Positions 1 through 8,505 are shown, numbered from the stretch's first letter. The stretch: 64,000 bases of DNA from Roseithermus sacchariphilus (GCA_003285105.1 CP030158.1:4264449-4328448), one strand, 5' to 3'. Translations and numbers: made by a program. The notes: a model not told the origin generated them from the letters alone.

Positions 1-244
1 AGCAGGAAACGCGGGGTTGTTGCGCGGAGAAGGGCGTGCAAGAAGGGCCATCGGCAACTTCCGCATTCCGGGGCGAAGGCGCAACGCCGGAACTTCACCG
101 ACACTTCACACTTAAGAAGAACTCTGGTCCGTCGTATCGCCCGCGGGGCCGCCGGCGGGACTGCCGGCCGGCCCGGCCGGTGAGACGGCGGATGCGAACG
201 CGGCGTTTTGCCCTGCTCCCCCTCACCAACGACGGAGGCCCGCC
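1..244. other. Left-edge region without a supported gene
   Basis: No convincing coding sequence was found on either strand. Short open frames here have the arginine/proline-rich composition typical of non-coding frames in GC-rich DNA. The stretch presumably holds the promoter and leader of the CBS gene that starts at 245, but no consensus promoter could be named. Confidence 0.5.
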
Positions 245-688
245 ATGTCCACACCCATCTCTTCGATCCTGAACCGCAAGGGCCGTCAGGTGGTCACGAT
301 CGGTCCTGAGGCAACCGTCTACGAAGCCATCGCCCGCATGGTTGAGCACAACGTCGGCTCGATCGTCGTCGTACACGATCAGCAGGTCGTCGGCATCTTC
401 ACCGAGCGGGACTACCTGCGCCGTATCGCCTTACAGGGCCGCACCTCGAAGACGACGCAGATCCGGGAGGTGATGACGGCCAACGTGCTGTGCGTCGGCC
501 CCCGCAGCACGGTGGAAGAATGCATGGCGCTGATGACCCGGCAGAAGTGCCGCCACCTGCCGGTCCTGGACGGCACCACGCTCGTCGGCCTCATTTCCAT
601 CGGCGACTGCGTCCGTGCCATCTCGGAACAGGCCCGCGCCCAGGTAGACACGCTGACGCACTACGTGGCCGGGTCGTATCCGGCTTAG
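245..688 (+). CDS. Tandem CBS-domain protein
   Basis: This 147-residue cytosolic protein consists of two CBS domains and nothing else. CBS pairs bind adenosyl ligands such as AMP, ATP or SAM and usually act as regulatory modules. The first repeat (about residues 15-70) contains 'GSIVVV' and 'GIFTERDYLR'; the second (about 78-130) contains 'REVMTANV', 'RHLPVLD' and 'GLISIGD', all normal for the family. The ATG at 245 follows a purine-rich stretch (acggagg) at a good ribosome-binding distance. The gene converges on the cytochrome gene at 776, with a heptamer repeat tract between them. The ligand and the partner protein cannot be read from the sequence. Confidence 0.9.
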   Translation: MSTPISSILNRKGRQVVTIGPEATVYEAIARMVEHNVGSIVVVHDQQVVGIFTERDYLRRIALQGRTSKTTQIREVMTANVLCVGPRSTVEECMALMTRQKCRHLPVLDGTTLVGLISIGDCVRAISEQARAQVDTLTHYVAGSYPA

Positions 689-692
689 GCCG

Positions 693-769
693 GGCTGCGG
701 GCTGTGGGCTGACGGCTGCGGGCTGATAGCTGAGGGCTAAAGGCTGAGGGCTAACGGCTGACGGCTCGT
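693..769. repeat. Heptanucleotide tandem repeat (ggctgnn)
   Basis: Eleven consecutive 7-bp units run in strict phase, most starting 'ggct' and most reading 'ggctg' plus two variable bases (for example ggctgcg, ggctgac, ggctgag, ggctaac). The tract fills almost the whole space between two convergent genes. The variable sixth and seventh positions argue against recent slippage and resemble the degenerate short tandem heptamers found between genes in several bacteria. Confidence 0.85.
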
Positions 770-775
770 GGATGC

Positions 776-2905
776 CTATGGCCTCTGTTCCAATTGCCGC
801 AGCAAAGCCCGGGCGTGCCGGTTGGTCGGGTCGAGGCGCAGGACCTCCTCGAACAGGGGCCGGGCGAGATCCGGCCGGCCGGCCTGCAGGTACGTCAACC
901 CCAGGCTACCGTACCCCGCCGGGTCGGTGGGTGCCGCCCGGATGGCCTGCCGGAAATGCCGGATGGCGTCCTCGAAGGCCCGCCGGGCCAGCTCCATCGA
1001 GCCGAGCTGGATGTGGGCGGGCGCCAGGTCGGGGTCGAGCCGGACGGCCTGCGCGAAGGCATCCCGGGCCGCCTCGGCCTGCCCGAGGCGCAGGCGCAGC
1101 GTCCCGAGGTTGTGCCAGGCACGGGGTTGATGGACGGGGTCCAGCGCCACGACCTGCTCCAACCGGGCCAGCGCCTCCTCCACACGCTCGGCCCGGACCA
1201 GCGCGTCGGCCAGCTTCACCTGCGCCTCGATGAGCTTTGGCTGGATCGCCGCGGCACGCCGGAACGACTGGATCGCTGCCTCGGGCTGCCCCTCGACCTC
1301 CTGGAAGGCGCCGCGCCAGAAGTGCACCCACGGATCGCCGGGATAGGCCTGTGCGGCGGCGTCCAGGACGGCCAGCGCCGCCGCCGTGGAATCGGCCTCA
1401 CCGAGGGCGCGCGCCAGAGCAATGCGGGCCTCCACATGATCCGCCCCACCGGCAAACCCGGCCCGCGCCGCGTCGATCACCGTCTCGATGTAGGCCGGAT
1501 GGGCGTGCATCGTCTCGTAGAAATGCAGGTACGCAATCGCCGCCTCCAGCTGATCCCGTGGCGTGTTCGTGGTGCGCGGGGCGATGACGGCGGCGCTGCG
1601 CCCCGCCTCCTGCAATGCCACCAGGCGCACCGGCTCCCGGCCTGCCACCGCCGCGTTGCCGCGGGCGTCCTGCCGCACCGCGCGGGGCCGACGGCGGATC
1701 CAGTGGTCGCTGAAGAAGACGTGCGGGACCTCGCTCGTGCCGCTCGTCGCCATGTGGCAGGACACGCAACTCGCCGTCTCCGGCAGCCCCTCGCCGCCGT
1801 GCTCGGCCCGCGAGCACCCCGGCGCCATCGCCTCCAGCGCGACGTGATCGGCGTCGGCACCGTGGCAGGACTGGCAGGCCCGGTCGTAATGATCGGGCGG
1901 GAGCAGGTCGGCGGGGCGGTGCGGGTCGTGGCAGGTGCCGCACGTCATCTCGCTCTTCTGGTAGCACGCGCTGCGCGCCAGCCGCACCGGATGCGAGTCG
2001 ATCCCGACCCAGTCCGGGTCCGTCAGCTGCCCCTCCGGCACGAACACCGTACGATGCGCGGCCAGCGGCTCGCCGGGAACGAACGTGGTCGGGTCCTCCC
2101 CCTCGGGAAAGACGGAGACGCCCGCCAGATGGCATTGCTGGCAGATCGAGAGCCGGGCGCTGCGGTCCAGCCGGGCCGGGTTCACGATGGTCGAATCGGC
2201 CTCGACCGTAGCGTCCGGGTTCGCCCTGCGAAAGGCGACGTGCGCGCCGGCCGGACCATGACAGCGCTCACACGTAATGCCGAGGGGCAGGTCGGCGTAA
2301 TGGTTTTGCGTGAAGCGGGTATGCCGGACGGGTCCGTTGTGGCAGGTGATGCATTCGAGGTTGATCTGCCGCGAGAAGCGATCGTTGGCCTCGTGATAGC
2401 CCGGGCTCATGTCCCAGAGGCTCCGCTGCACGTACCACGTCAGCGGCATCTCCGTCAGGTAGCCGTTGACCTGCATGAGGTACGAGCGCGTCGCGTTGCC
2501 CGAACCGATGACGTAATCGGCCCGGTGGATGCGCTCGTGGACGACCGTCCCGTCCTCATCCAGCCGATACTCCCGCTGATACAGCGTGTCGCCCCGGACG
2601 AAGGCTTCGTAGTAGAGGTCCGAGCGGGCGTTGTAGACGGTAGCCGCGTCGAACCGCTCGGGCGCGGTGGCGGGATCGAACCGCGTGACGGACCGGGCCT
2701 TGTTCGTCTGCGCGTAGGTCCGGGCAATCTCTGCGTGGCAGGAAGCGCACGCGGCATCACCCACGTACGCCGCCGGCGCCGTGGACACCGCCGGCGCCGC
2801 GGCCGCCCCGGGTGCCGAAGCGCCCTCAGGGGCCGAAGCGCCTCCACAACCGAAGCCGGCCCCGCAGAGCAGCACGCCGAGCAGACATCGAACGAAGTGC
2901 GGCAC
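776..2905 (-). CDS. Seven-haem c-type cytochrome / TPR lipoprotein
   Basis: This predicted exported lipoprotein of about 709 residues probably acts in periplasmic or cell-surface electron transfer. A GTG at 2905 gives a compact lipoprotein signal ending in 'CGAGFGC', so it is preferred to the in-frame TTG at 2941. Seven CxxCH haem-binding motifs follow: CASCH, CITCH, CERCH, CQQCH, CGTCH, CQSCH and CVSCH. The first is about 50 residues from the start and the last lies in the middle of the protein. The C-terminal third is a run of tetratricopeptide repeats, recognisable from 'A...LG......A...F..A...DP' patterns. The architecture resembles the cytochrome c554-type/TPR proteins of environmental bacteria. 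No maturation or quinol-oxidase partner genes are nearby, so donor and acceptor are unknown. Confidence 0.88.
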   Translation of the reverse strand: MPHFVRCLLGVLLCGAGFGCGGASAPEGASAPGAAAAPAVSTAPAAYVGDAACASCHAEIARTYAQTNKARSVTRFDPATAPERFDAATVYNARSDLYYEAFVRGDTLYQREYRLDEDGTVVHERIHRADYVIGSGNATRSYLMQVNGYLTEMPLTWYVQRSLWDMSPGYHEANDRFSRQINLECITCHNGPVRHTRFTQNHYADLPLGITCERCHGPAGAHVAFRRANPDATVEADSTIVNPARLDRSARLSICQQCHLAGVSVFPEGEDPTTFVPGEPLAAHRTVFVPEGQLTDPDWVGIDSHPVRLARSACYQKSEMTCGTCHDPHRPADLLPPDHYDRACQSCHGADADHVALEAMAPGCSRAEHGGEGLPETASCVSCHMATSGTSEVPHVFFSDHWIRRRPRAVRQDARGNAAVAGREPVRLVALQEAGRSAAVIAPRTTNTPRDQLEAAIAYLHFYETMHAHPAYIETVIDAARAGFAGGADHVEARIALARALGEADSTAAALAVLDAAAQAYPGDPWVHFWRGAFQEVEGQPEAAIQSFRRAAAIQPKLIEAQVKLADALVRAERVEEALARLEQVVALDPVHQPRAWHNLGTLRLRLGQAEAARDAFAQAVRLDPDLAPAHIQLGSMELARRAFEDAIRHFRQAIRAAPTDPAGYGSLGLTYLQAGRPDLARPLFEEVLRLDPTNRHARALLRQLEQRP

Positions 2906-2984
2906 GTCGCCACCGCTGGGATGATTCACAGGCTTGCCCAAGGGTACGCGCTGGTACGGCCTCCGTCAAGAGCGGCCGGCCGCA

Positions 2985-3046
2985 TCACTCGCCGTAGACG
3001 ATCCGTGCGAAGCGGCGTTTGCCGACCTTCAGCACGAACGGCGCCT
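2985..3046 (-). repeat. Displaced copy of the tyrS 3' end (62-bp direct repeat, copy 1)
   Basis: These 62 bases are identical to 3652-3713, the last 62 bases of tyrS including its stop codon. On the minus strand the copy encodes the same terminal residues (...[10 protein letters not shown], stop) but is not attached to a synthetase body. Both copies have the same orientation and start 667 bp apart. Confidence 0.95.
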
Positions 3047-3083
3047 TCCGCCCATGCGGGTCCGTCTGACATCGGCAAACTAT

Positions 3084-3329
3084 TCACCGGATCCGGGCAA
3101 CCCTCTGCGAAGAAGCTGAACGATGGAGCTGCAGGCTCCCCTGGATGAAATCTGTATCTCGAAGCTCGATCGCCGCAGGGTCTGCGTATGGATTACTGGT
3201 GATCTGGCCGAGCAGATAATCTCCCCGCCCGAGGTCAGCGAGGATCACGGCCGGCCGTAACTTCGAACGGCTGAGATCAGAGAATGGAAAGCGGACGAGC
3301 ACGACGTGCCCTACTGCAGGTGTTGCCAT
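3084..3329 (-). CDS. PemK/MazF-family toxin, C-terminally truncated
   Basis: The 81-residue product begins like a PemK/MazF endoribonuclease: 'GHVVLVRFPFSDLS..KLRPAVIL' followed by 'QITSNPYAD' and 'FIQGSLQ'. These toxins normally cleave mRNA and are held in check by the neighbouring antitoxin. Family members are usually about 110-120 residues. Here homology fades after 'GSLQLH' and the frame stops about 30 residues early, just before the displaced tyrS end. The last conserved strand and helix are therefore missing, by truncation or by frameshift plus decay. The ATG lies 19 bp inside the antitoxin gene's end, the usual translational coupling for such pairs. It may be inactive. Confidence 0.75.
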   Translation of the reverse strand: MATPAVGHVVLVRFPFSDLSRSKLRPAVILADLGRGDYLLGQITSNPYADPAAIELRDTDFIQGSLQLHRSASSQRVARIR

Positions 3330-3520
3330 GCCTCATCCTCTTCCGGGCGCTCCCAGTCCTTTGCAAGAGCGTGTTCGCTGAGCAGGGCCGTCTCCCCGGC
3401 CCCCTCGCTTTCATCGTCCAGAAAGATCACCAGGACCCGTCTGGCATGAGGCAGGTCAACCTGTTCGAGCAGACGCAGGCGTCCATCCGCTTCGAGCACG
3501 GCTTCGACGGTCTTGAGCAT
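3311..3520 (-). CDS. Antitoxin partner of the PemK/MazF-like toxin
   Basis: This 69-residue protein starts 'MLKTVEAVLEADGRLRLL', resembling the short beta-hairpin/AbrB-like start of antitoxins, and ends in an acidic tail ('AKDWERPEEDEAWQHL') of the type that occupies the toxin's active site. It precedes and overlaps the toxin gene by 19 bp on the same strand, which is the standard antitoxin-first order. The reading frame is intact. It probably represses its own promoter together with the toxin, but no operator was identified. Confidence 0.72.
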   Translation of the reverse strand: MLKTVEAVLEADGRLRLLEQVDLPHARRVLVIFLDDESEGAGETALLSEHALAKDWERPEEDEAWQHLQ

Positions 3521-3651
3521 GCGTGACCTCAGGAAGATTCGAGATACATGTTCTACCTCCGGGGCACCGCGCAGTTCATCCCGTGGCGGCTGTAGAACGA
3601 CGATGGGATGCCGTCATCCCACACCCGCCCGCAGCCGGCCGGCCTGCGTGC

Positions 3652-3713
3652 TCACTCGCCGTAGACGATCCGTGCGAAGCGGCGTTTGCCGACCTTCAGC
3701 ACGAACGGCGCCT
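3652..3713 (-). repeat. tyrS 3' end (62-bp direct repeat, copy 2)
   Basis: This is the copy still attached to the intact tyrS gene. It is identical over 62 bases to 2985-3046. Between the copies lie 605 bp holding the antitoxin and toxin genes, so the arrangement reads repeat - TA pair - repeat. Confidence 0.95.
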
Positions 3714-4875
3714 CGGCCGCCAGGTCGATGGTGCGAAACGGATCGGTCACCTTGACCCCGTCGATGGAAACGGCCTTCTGCGTGATGAGCCGCCGGGCTT
3801 CGCCGTTCGACGCCGCCAGGCCGGCCTGGGTGATCAGGTTCATCAGGCCGATGGTCGTCCCCTCGTCCGGCGTGGGCCGGAACGTCTCCACGTCGTCCGG
3901 CACCTCCTTCTGGATCACCGTCTTCTCGAAGTACGCCCGGGCGGCACGGGCCGCCGCCTCGCCGTGGTACATCCGCACGATGGTGAAGGCCAGCTCGTGC
4001 TTGGCATTGCGCGGATCCGACTCCGCGAAGGCCTTCAGGCGCGGCAGATCGGCCGTGGGGACGTCGGTGGCCAGCTCGAAGTACCGGTAGATGAGGCGGT
4101 CCGGGATGGAGAGCGTCTTGCCATACATCTCCTCCGGCGGCTCGCTGATGCCGATGTAGTTGTCCAGCGACTTCGACATCTTCTCCTTGCCGTCGGTGCC
4201 TTCGAGGATCGGCAGCGTGATGCACACCTGCGGCTCCTGCCCGCTGGCCTGCTGGATGTCCCGCCCGACGAGGAGGTTGAACTTCTGGTCCGTCCCGCCC
4301 AGCTCGACGTCCGCCTCGATGGCGACCGAGTCCTGCGCCTGGGCCAGCGGATAGAGGAACTCATGCACGCCGATCGGCTCGCCGGCCTTGTAGCGCTTCT
4401 CGAAATCGTCGCGTTCGAGCATGCGTGCGACGGTGTACTGGCCGGCCAGCCGCACCACGTCGCTGAAGGTCATGCGGTCAAGCCACTCGGAGTTGTACTG
4501 GATGCGGGTGCGCTCCGGGTCCAGGATCTTGGTGGCCTGCTCGAAATAGCTCTGGCCGTTGCGGCGCGTCTCCTCGAGCGTCAGCGGGGGGCGCGTCTTC
4601 GAGCGGCCGCTGGGGTCCCCGATCATGCCCGTGAAATCGCCGATGATGAGCACGGCCTGATGGCCCAGGTCCTGGAACTGCCGCAGCTTGCGCAGCACGA
4701 CGGCGTGCCCCAGGTGCAGATCCGGACGGCTGGGGTCGCAGCCGAGCTTGACGATGAGGGGTCGGCCGGTCTGGCGGGAGCGTTTCAGCTTGTCGATGAG
4801 GGCGTCTTCGGGGATGATCTCCTCCACCCCGCGGCGGATCTGCTGGAGTTGTTCTTCGACGGTTGGGAAGGTCAT
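3652..4875 (-). CDS. tyrS: Tyrosyl-tRNA synthetase
   Basis: This enzyme charges tRNA(Tyr) with tyrosine at the expense of ATP. The class I signature appears as 'DLHLGHAVV' (HIGH motif, about residues 54-57) and 'KEKMSKS' (about 232-236). The C-terminal 60 residues form an S4-like RNA-binding domain ('[19 protein letters not shown]'). The length of 407 residues suits the bacterial TyrZ-like subgroup. The ATG at 4875 is chosen over the TTG at 4896 because conserved sequence begins just after it. Its last 62 bases are duplicated at 2985-3046 around the toxin-antitoxin pair, so this end may be a recombination or integration site. Confidence 0.95.
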   Translation of the reverse strand: MTFPTVEEQLQQIRRGVEEIIPEDALIDKLKRSRQTGRPLIVKLGCDPSRPDLHLGHAVVLRKLRQFQDLGHQAVLIIGDFTGMIGDPSGRSKTRPPLTLEETRRNGQSYFEQATKILDPERTRIQYNSEWLDRMTFSDVVRLAGQYTVARMLERDDFEKRYKAGEPIGVHEFLYPLAQAQDSVAIEADVELGGTDQKFNLLVGRDIQQASGQEPQVCITLPILEGTDGKEKMSKSLDNYIGISEPPEEMYGKTLSIPDRLIYRYFELATDVPTADLPRLKAFAESDPRNAKHELAFTIVRMYHGEAAARAARAYFEKTVIQKEVPDDVETFRPTPDEGTTIGLMNLITQAGLAASNGEARRLITQKAVSIDGVKVTDPFRTIDLAAEAPFVLKVGKRRFARIVYGE

Positions 4876-4952
4876 GCCGTACGTAGGGATCGTCAATCGG
4901 GTGAATAGGGGACCGGCTGCATGCGGTGGAGCCGGACGGAGCGGGCCACACC

Positions 4953-5834
4953 TCAGGGACGCGTGAGCGGTTTGCGATGGGCGACCTGCACCTCACTCAC
5001 GTACACCCGCATCCGGGCAATGCTGTCCTGCAGGGCCTCGGGCGTGTGACCGGGGGCGGCCAGCACGTCGGTCACGGTCTCCAGGAAACCGGCCGGGGTC
5101 TGTTCGAGGTGCGGCAGGCACTGCTGCGCCTGCCGCTCGCTCTGGAAGTACACTTCATGGACGGCCAGGATCACGTGCATCAGGCAGACGGCGCACCGGA
5201 ACAGGCAGCCGGCAACGTAGAGGATATCGTTGTTCGTGGCGGCGCGCTGGGCGCCGAAGAGCACCTGATCCGCCTCATCGGTGAAATGGCGGATGATGGC
5301 GAGCTTCAACGCCTCCGGATACGGATCCGTCCGCAGCTTGAGCGACGCCAGCACACCGGAGGGGTCGAACAGCGGCCGGGCATAGTGCACCTCCCCCATG
5401 AAGGCGTAGGAAAAGAAGCCATGGGGGTATCCGGGCTGGTAGTGGCATCCGATGGAGCCGCTCCGCCCCTGCGACAGCGCCCGGCCGACCCGCTCCAGAT
5501 CGCGGTAGCGCCAGTCGATCCGGCGCCCCTCCACCCAGAGCCAGGCCTGCCCGTTCACGAGCGGCCCCTGCTCCCAGTAGTCCTCGACGAGGTGGACGGC
5601 GTGGTTCGGGTTGAGTTCGGCCGCGACCTCGCGGAGGTCCTGCACGCTCGGCCGGGCGTCATCGTGGTAATAGATGACCAGGTCGATATCGTCGTCCAGG
5701 CCGGCATCGCCGCGCGCCCAGGAGCCTCCGAGCGCCACGGCCACGATGCCGTCTACCCGGCCCAGCCGCCGGGCCACCTGGAGGGCGAGTTCGTGGACGT
5801 CCTGCATGGCGTGTGTGTCTACCCGGGGGTACAT
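4953..5834 (-). CDS. Nucleotidyltransferase-fold protein
   Basis: The N-terminal part has the polymerase-beta/aminoglycoside-nucleotidyltransferase signature '[19 protein letters not shown]', with a G-S motif followed by the D-x-D metal ligands. The rest (about residues 100-290) is helical and rich in histidine and tyrosine and probably binds the acceptor substrate. Such proteins transfer AMP or another nucleotide to small molecules, RNA or proteins; the substrate cannot be deduced. The ATG at 5834 lies 7 bp after the smpB stop, which suggests co-transcription; an ATG at 5807 (MQDVHEL) is also possible. No resistance genes are nearby. Confidence 0.75.
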   Translation of the reverse strand: MYPRVDTHAMQDVHELALQVARRLGRVDGIVAVALGGSWARGDAGLDDDIDLVIYYHDDARPSVQDLREVAAELNPNHAVHLVEDYWEQGPLVNGQAWLWVEGRRIDWRYRDLERVGRALSQGRSGSIGCHYQPGYPHGFFSYAFMGEVHYARPLFDPSGVLASLKLRTDPYPEALKLAIIRHFTDEADQVLFGAQRAATNNDILYVAGCLFRCAVCLMHVILAVHEVYFQSERQAQQCLPHLEQTPAGFLETVTDVLAAPGHTPEALQDSIARMRVYVSEVQVAHRKPLTRP

Positions 5835-5841
5835 CACCGCG

Positions 5842-6297
5842 TCAACGGCGGCGCATGGTCTGTTCGATCCGGCGTTTGGCCTCCCGTTCGGCAATGTCCG
5901 CGCGTTTGTCGTACAGCTTCTTACCCCGGGCCAGCCCGATCTCGACCTTCGCGAACCCGTTCTTGAAGTACACCTTCAATGGAACGATGGTGTACTGCTT
6001 CTGCTGCGCGGCTTTCGCCCACCGCTCGATCTCGCGCCTGTGCAGCAACAGTTTGCGCGGACGTACGGGGTCGTGATTGAACTGGTTGCCGTGGCTGTAG
6101 GGCGAGATGTGGCAGCCATGCAGGATCATCTCACCCTGCTCCACCGTGCAGAAGGCATCCTGCAGGTTGATCCGACCCTCCCGGATGGCCTTCACCTCCG
6201 TCCCGAGCAGGACGATACCGGCCTCCAGCGTCTCTTCGATGTGAAAGTCGTAACGCGCCTTGCGGTTGGTCGTAACGACACGGATCGAATCACCCAT
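5842..6297 (-). CDS. smpB: SsrA-binding protein SmpB
   Basis: SmpB binds tmRNA and brings it to stalled ribosomes for trans-translation. The 151-residue length and the conserved blocks 'NRKARYDFHIEETLEAGIVL.G', 'EVKAIR.G' and 'IVPLKVYFKNGFAKVEIGLA' are standard. The basic C-terminal tail, with 'KRADIAEREAKRRIEQTMRRR', matches the segment that inserts near the decoding centre. The tmRNA gene itself (ssrA) is not visible in the window. Confidence 0.95.
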   Translation of the reverse strand: MGDSIRVVTTNRKARYDFHIEETLEAGIVLLGTEVKAIREGRINLQDAFCTVEQGEMILHGCHISPYSHGNQFNHDPVRPRKLLLHRREIERWAKAAQQKQYTIVPLKVYFKNGFAKVEIGLARGKKLYDKRADIAEREAKRRIEQTMRRR

Positions 6298-6341
6298 ACA
6301 GGCTGCCTCTCATCATGCGGATCGGGAGCGGCCGTCGCCGG

Positions 6342-7148
6342 TCAGAACAGGGGGTTCGGCGCGTCGGCCTCTTCCTCGTCGTCGGGCAGGGCGACGAACT
6401 CGAGGTTGGGAATATCCTCCGTCAGCCCGAAAAAGTACAGGTGATGCCGCCACTCGGTGAGGCTGGCGATGACGAGGTCGTCGAGGCGGTAGCGCAGGCT
6501 GTCGCGGTAGAAGGCGGTCAGCTCGTCGGGGAGGGCGCGAGCCTCCAGCCAGGCCTCGCGCGCCTGCTCGGCGGCCGTCGCCGCCTGCCGGAGCGCCCGG
6601 ATCATGGACGCTGTGGCCGTCCCCTTCCGGGCCACGAACAGGCCCCATGCCATCGGGTACTGAGCCAGTTCGTACCACTCCTGCCCCAGGTCCAGGACCG
6701 GGCCGCCGGCCGGCACCGGCTCGACCGTGTCCGAGACGAGCAGCGCGGCGTCCTCCTCCCCACCGAGCACATCACGCCGGGGGACGAAGACGGGTTCGAG
6801 GCCGTAATGTTCGCGCAGCACCATCCGGGCCACGTGCCGCTCCTGCTCGTAGGCCGGGTCGAAGGCGACCTCACGGATCGGCTCGCCCAGGGGCCGCCTC
6901 AGCACGATGCGGGCAAACGGATACGACCACGTGGAGACCGCCACCGCCGGCAGGACGTCGAAGGCGTCCGGGTCCTGCAGGGCGGCCAGCGACGGCACCA
7001 GCGCCAGATCCACCTGCCCGCCACGCACGAGGTCGGCGCTGTCACCGGCCGGATGCCGCCGGACACGGACGCCGTAGGTCGCCGAGGCCGAGGCCAGGCC
7101 GTCGGCCAGCGGATCGGCGATGGGATGATCCCAGAGGGCGATCTTCAT
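6342..7148 (-). CDS. mqnA: Chorismate dehydratase MqnA (futalosine menaquinone pathway)
   Basis: The 268-residue product has the periplasmic-binding-protein-like fold of the VitK2_biosynth family: 'LADGL' early, 'DLALVPSLAALQDPDAFDVLP' and 'VLDLGQEWYELAQYPMAWGLFVARKG'. MqnA dehydrates chorismate to 3-enolpyruvylbenzoate, the first step of the futalosine route to menaquinone. That implies a menaquinone-based respiratory chain without the classical men route. The ATG at 7148 (MKIALWDHP) fits the family start; upstream in-frame codons come from a 12-bp repeat and are not counted. No other mqn gene is in the window. Confidence 0.8.
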   Translation of the reverse strand: MKIALWDHPIADPLADGLASASATYGVRVRRHPAGDSADLVRGGQVDLALVPSLAALQDPDAFDVLPAVAVSTWSYPFARIVLRRPLGEPIREVAFDPAYEQERHVARMVLREHYGLEPVFVPRRDVLGGEEDAALLVSDTVEPVPAGGPVLDLGQEWYELAQYPMAWGLFVARKGTATASMIRALRQAATAAEQAREAWLEARALPDELTAFYRDSLRYRLDDLVIASLTEWRHHLYFFGLTEDIPNLEFVALPDDEEEADAPNPLF

Positions 7149-7157
7149 GGGGCTGCC

Positions 7158-7193
7158 GGGTGGATTGCCGGGTGGATTGCCAGGTGGATTGCC
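7158..7193. repeat. 12-bp tandem repeat upstream of mqnA
   Basis: Three consecutive 12-bp units (gggtggattgcc, third unit with one change) lie directly upstream of the mqnA start, with a partial unit next to the start codon. On the minus strand they could encode a PPGN repeat in frame with mqnA, so they are either leader DNA or an N-terminal extension. Confidence 0.8.
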
Positions 7194-7240
7194 GGATCGT
7201 CGATGGCGCGCGGCCGGGGCCGGGCGCACGATGCCGCTTC

Positions 7241-7277
7241 AAAAAAAACCGCCGAGCCGTGCGAGCACAGCCGGCGG
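7241..7277 (-). terminator. Rho-independent terminator of the ffh-rplS operon
   Basis: On the minus strand an imperfect GC-rich hairpin (arms ccgccg and cggcgg plus an inner stem) is followed immediately by eight T residues (the A-run at 7241-7248). It lies about 50 bp after the rplS stop and before mqnA, so it separates the two transcription units. Confidence 0.85.
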
Positions 7278-7327
7278 GAAAAGCGGATGGAACCGACCGC
7301 GGGGTGCCGGCACGTGGACGCACCGGA

Positions 7328-7690
7328 TCAGGAGGTGGTGTCGACCATCTTCTCCTTGATGCGGGCGGCCTTCCCGCGCAGGTTGCGCAGGTAGTACAGC
7401 TTCGCCCGACGGACGCGACCTTTGCGCAGCACCTCGACCTTGGCGATCTTGGGCGAGTTGAAGGGCAGGATACGCTCCACGCCCACGCCGTTGGACACCT
7501 TCCGCACCGTGAAGGTCCGGTTGTTGCCACCGCCGCGGATGCTGATGACCGTGCCCTTGAACTGCTGGATGCGTTCCTTATTGCCTTCGATCACGCGCAG
7601 GTGCACACTCACGGTGTCACCCGGATCGAAGGACGGGATATCGTCGCGGTACTGGGTCGCCTCGACCAGGTTCATCAATTGATCCGACAT
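7328..7690 (-). CDS. rplS: 50S ribosomal protein L19
   Basis: L19 sits at the interface of the ribosomal subunits. The 120-residue product contains the family blocks '[20 protein letters not shown]', '[19 protein letters not shown]' and '[20 protein letters not shown]'. The ATG at 7690 is preceded by a clear Shine-Dalgarno sequence (aggagg), which rules out the longer open frame that reaches 7768. It is the last gene of the ffh-rpsP-rimM-trmD-rplS operon, and a terminator follows. Confidence 0.96.
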   Translation of the reverse strand: MSDQLMNLVEATQYRDDIPSFDPGDTVSVHLRVIEGNKERIQQFKGTVISIRGGGNNRTFTVRKVSNGVGVERILPFNSPKIAKVEVLRKGRVRRAKLYYLRNLRGKAARIKEKMVDTTS

Positions 7691-7795
7691 GGCGCACCTC
7701 CTGTATGGTTTTCGTTGGGAATGTCTCGGGTATGTCACGGTGAGCGGTCTGGAGCAGCCCGGAGGCACGGGGCTCGGGTGCTCGAAACCGGGTCA

Positions 7796-8491
7796 TCAGG
7801 GTCTGGACAGCAAATCGGGGCGACGCTCACGGGTCTTCTTCAGCCGCTCGGCATCCCGCCAGGCTTCGATGCGGGGATGGTCGCCCGAGCGGAGCACGTC
7901 CGGGACGGTCATGCCGCGAAACTCGGCCGGGCGCGTGTAGACGGGCGCATCGAGCAGGCGATCCTGAAACGAGTCGGACAGCGCGGAGGTCGCGTCGCCG
8001 AGCACCCCGGGCAGGAGACGCACGATGGCATCGACCAGGACGAGCGCCGGGAGTTCCCCCCCGCTGAGCACATAATCTCCGATGGAGACCTCGCGGGTGA
8101 TCAGGGCGTCTCGCACGCGCTGGTCGACGCCTTTGTAATGCCCGGCCAGCAACACGAGGTGCCGGCGGAGGGAGAGCCGGTTGGCCATCTCCTGATCGAA
8201 GACCTCCCCGTCGGGCGTGAGGTAGATCACCTCGTCGACCGGCGCTCCGGCGGCTTCGGCCTCCTGCTGGATCGCCTCGATGCAGGCGAAGATGGGCTCC
8301 GGCTTGAGCACCATCCCCGCCCCACCCCCGAACGGATAGTCGTCGACCTGGCGGTGCCGGTCGGTCGTGTAGTCGCGCAGGTCATGCACGCGCACGTCGA
8401 CCAGCCCCTTCTGCGCGGCGCGCCGGAGGATGCTGTGTTCCAGCGGACCGGCGACCAGTCCGGGCAGCGCCGTTACGATGTCGATACGCAT
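7796..8491 (-). CDS. trmD: tRNA (guanine-N1)-methyltransferase TrmD
   Basis: TrmD methylates G37 next to the anticodon using SAM, which prevents +1 frameshifting. The SPOUT-fold knot region is visible as '[26 protein letters not shown]', and 'HYKGVDQRV' and '[14 protein letters not shown]' match the family. At 231 residues it is slightly shorter than most homologues, mainly at the C-terminus, but it ends with the usual '[22 protein letters not shown]' segment. The gene lies between rimM and rplS, the common bacterial order. Confidence 0.95.
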   Translation of the reverse strand: MRIDIVTALPGLVAGPLEHSILRRAAQKGLVDVRVHDLRDYTTDRHRQVDDYPFGGGAGMVLKPEPIFACIEAIQQEAEAAGAPVDEVIYLTPDGEVFDQEMANRLSLRRHLVLLAGHYKGVDQRVRDALITREVSIGDYVLSGGELPALVLVDAIVRLLPGVLGDATSALSDSFQDRLLDAPVYTRPAEFRGMTVPDVLRSGDHPRIEAWRDAERLKKTRERRPDLLSRP

Positions 8492-8505
8492 CGTCGGAGG
8501 CTCGA

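Noticed and set aside
693-769. CRISPR-like array
   Set aside because: Units are 7 bp with no spacers, so this is a simple tandem repeat; no other array or cas gene is present.
794-3148. Long open frame (784 codons) antisense to the cytochrome gene
   Set aside because: It is the mirror of a real coding frame in GC-rich DNA; its composition is Arg/Gly/Pro-rich without domains, while the minus strand carries clear haem motifs.
3549-3619. Small hairpins between tyrS and the antitoxin (gttctac/gtagaac; gggatg/catccc)
   Set aside because: Arms are only 6-7 bp, with no T-run on the minus strand; not distinguishable from chance.
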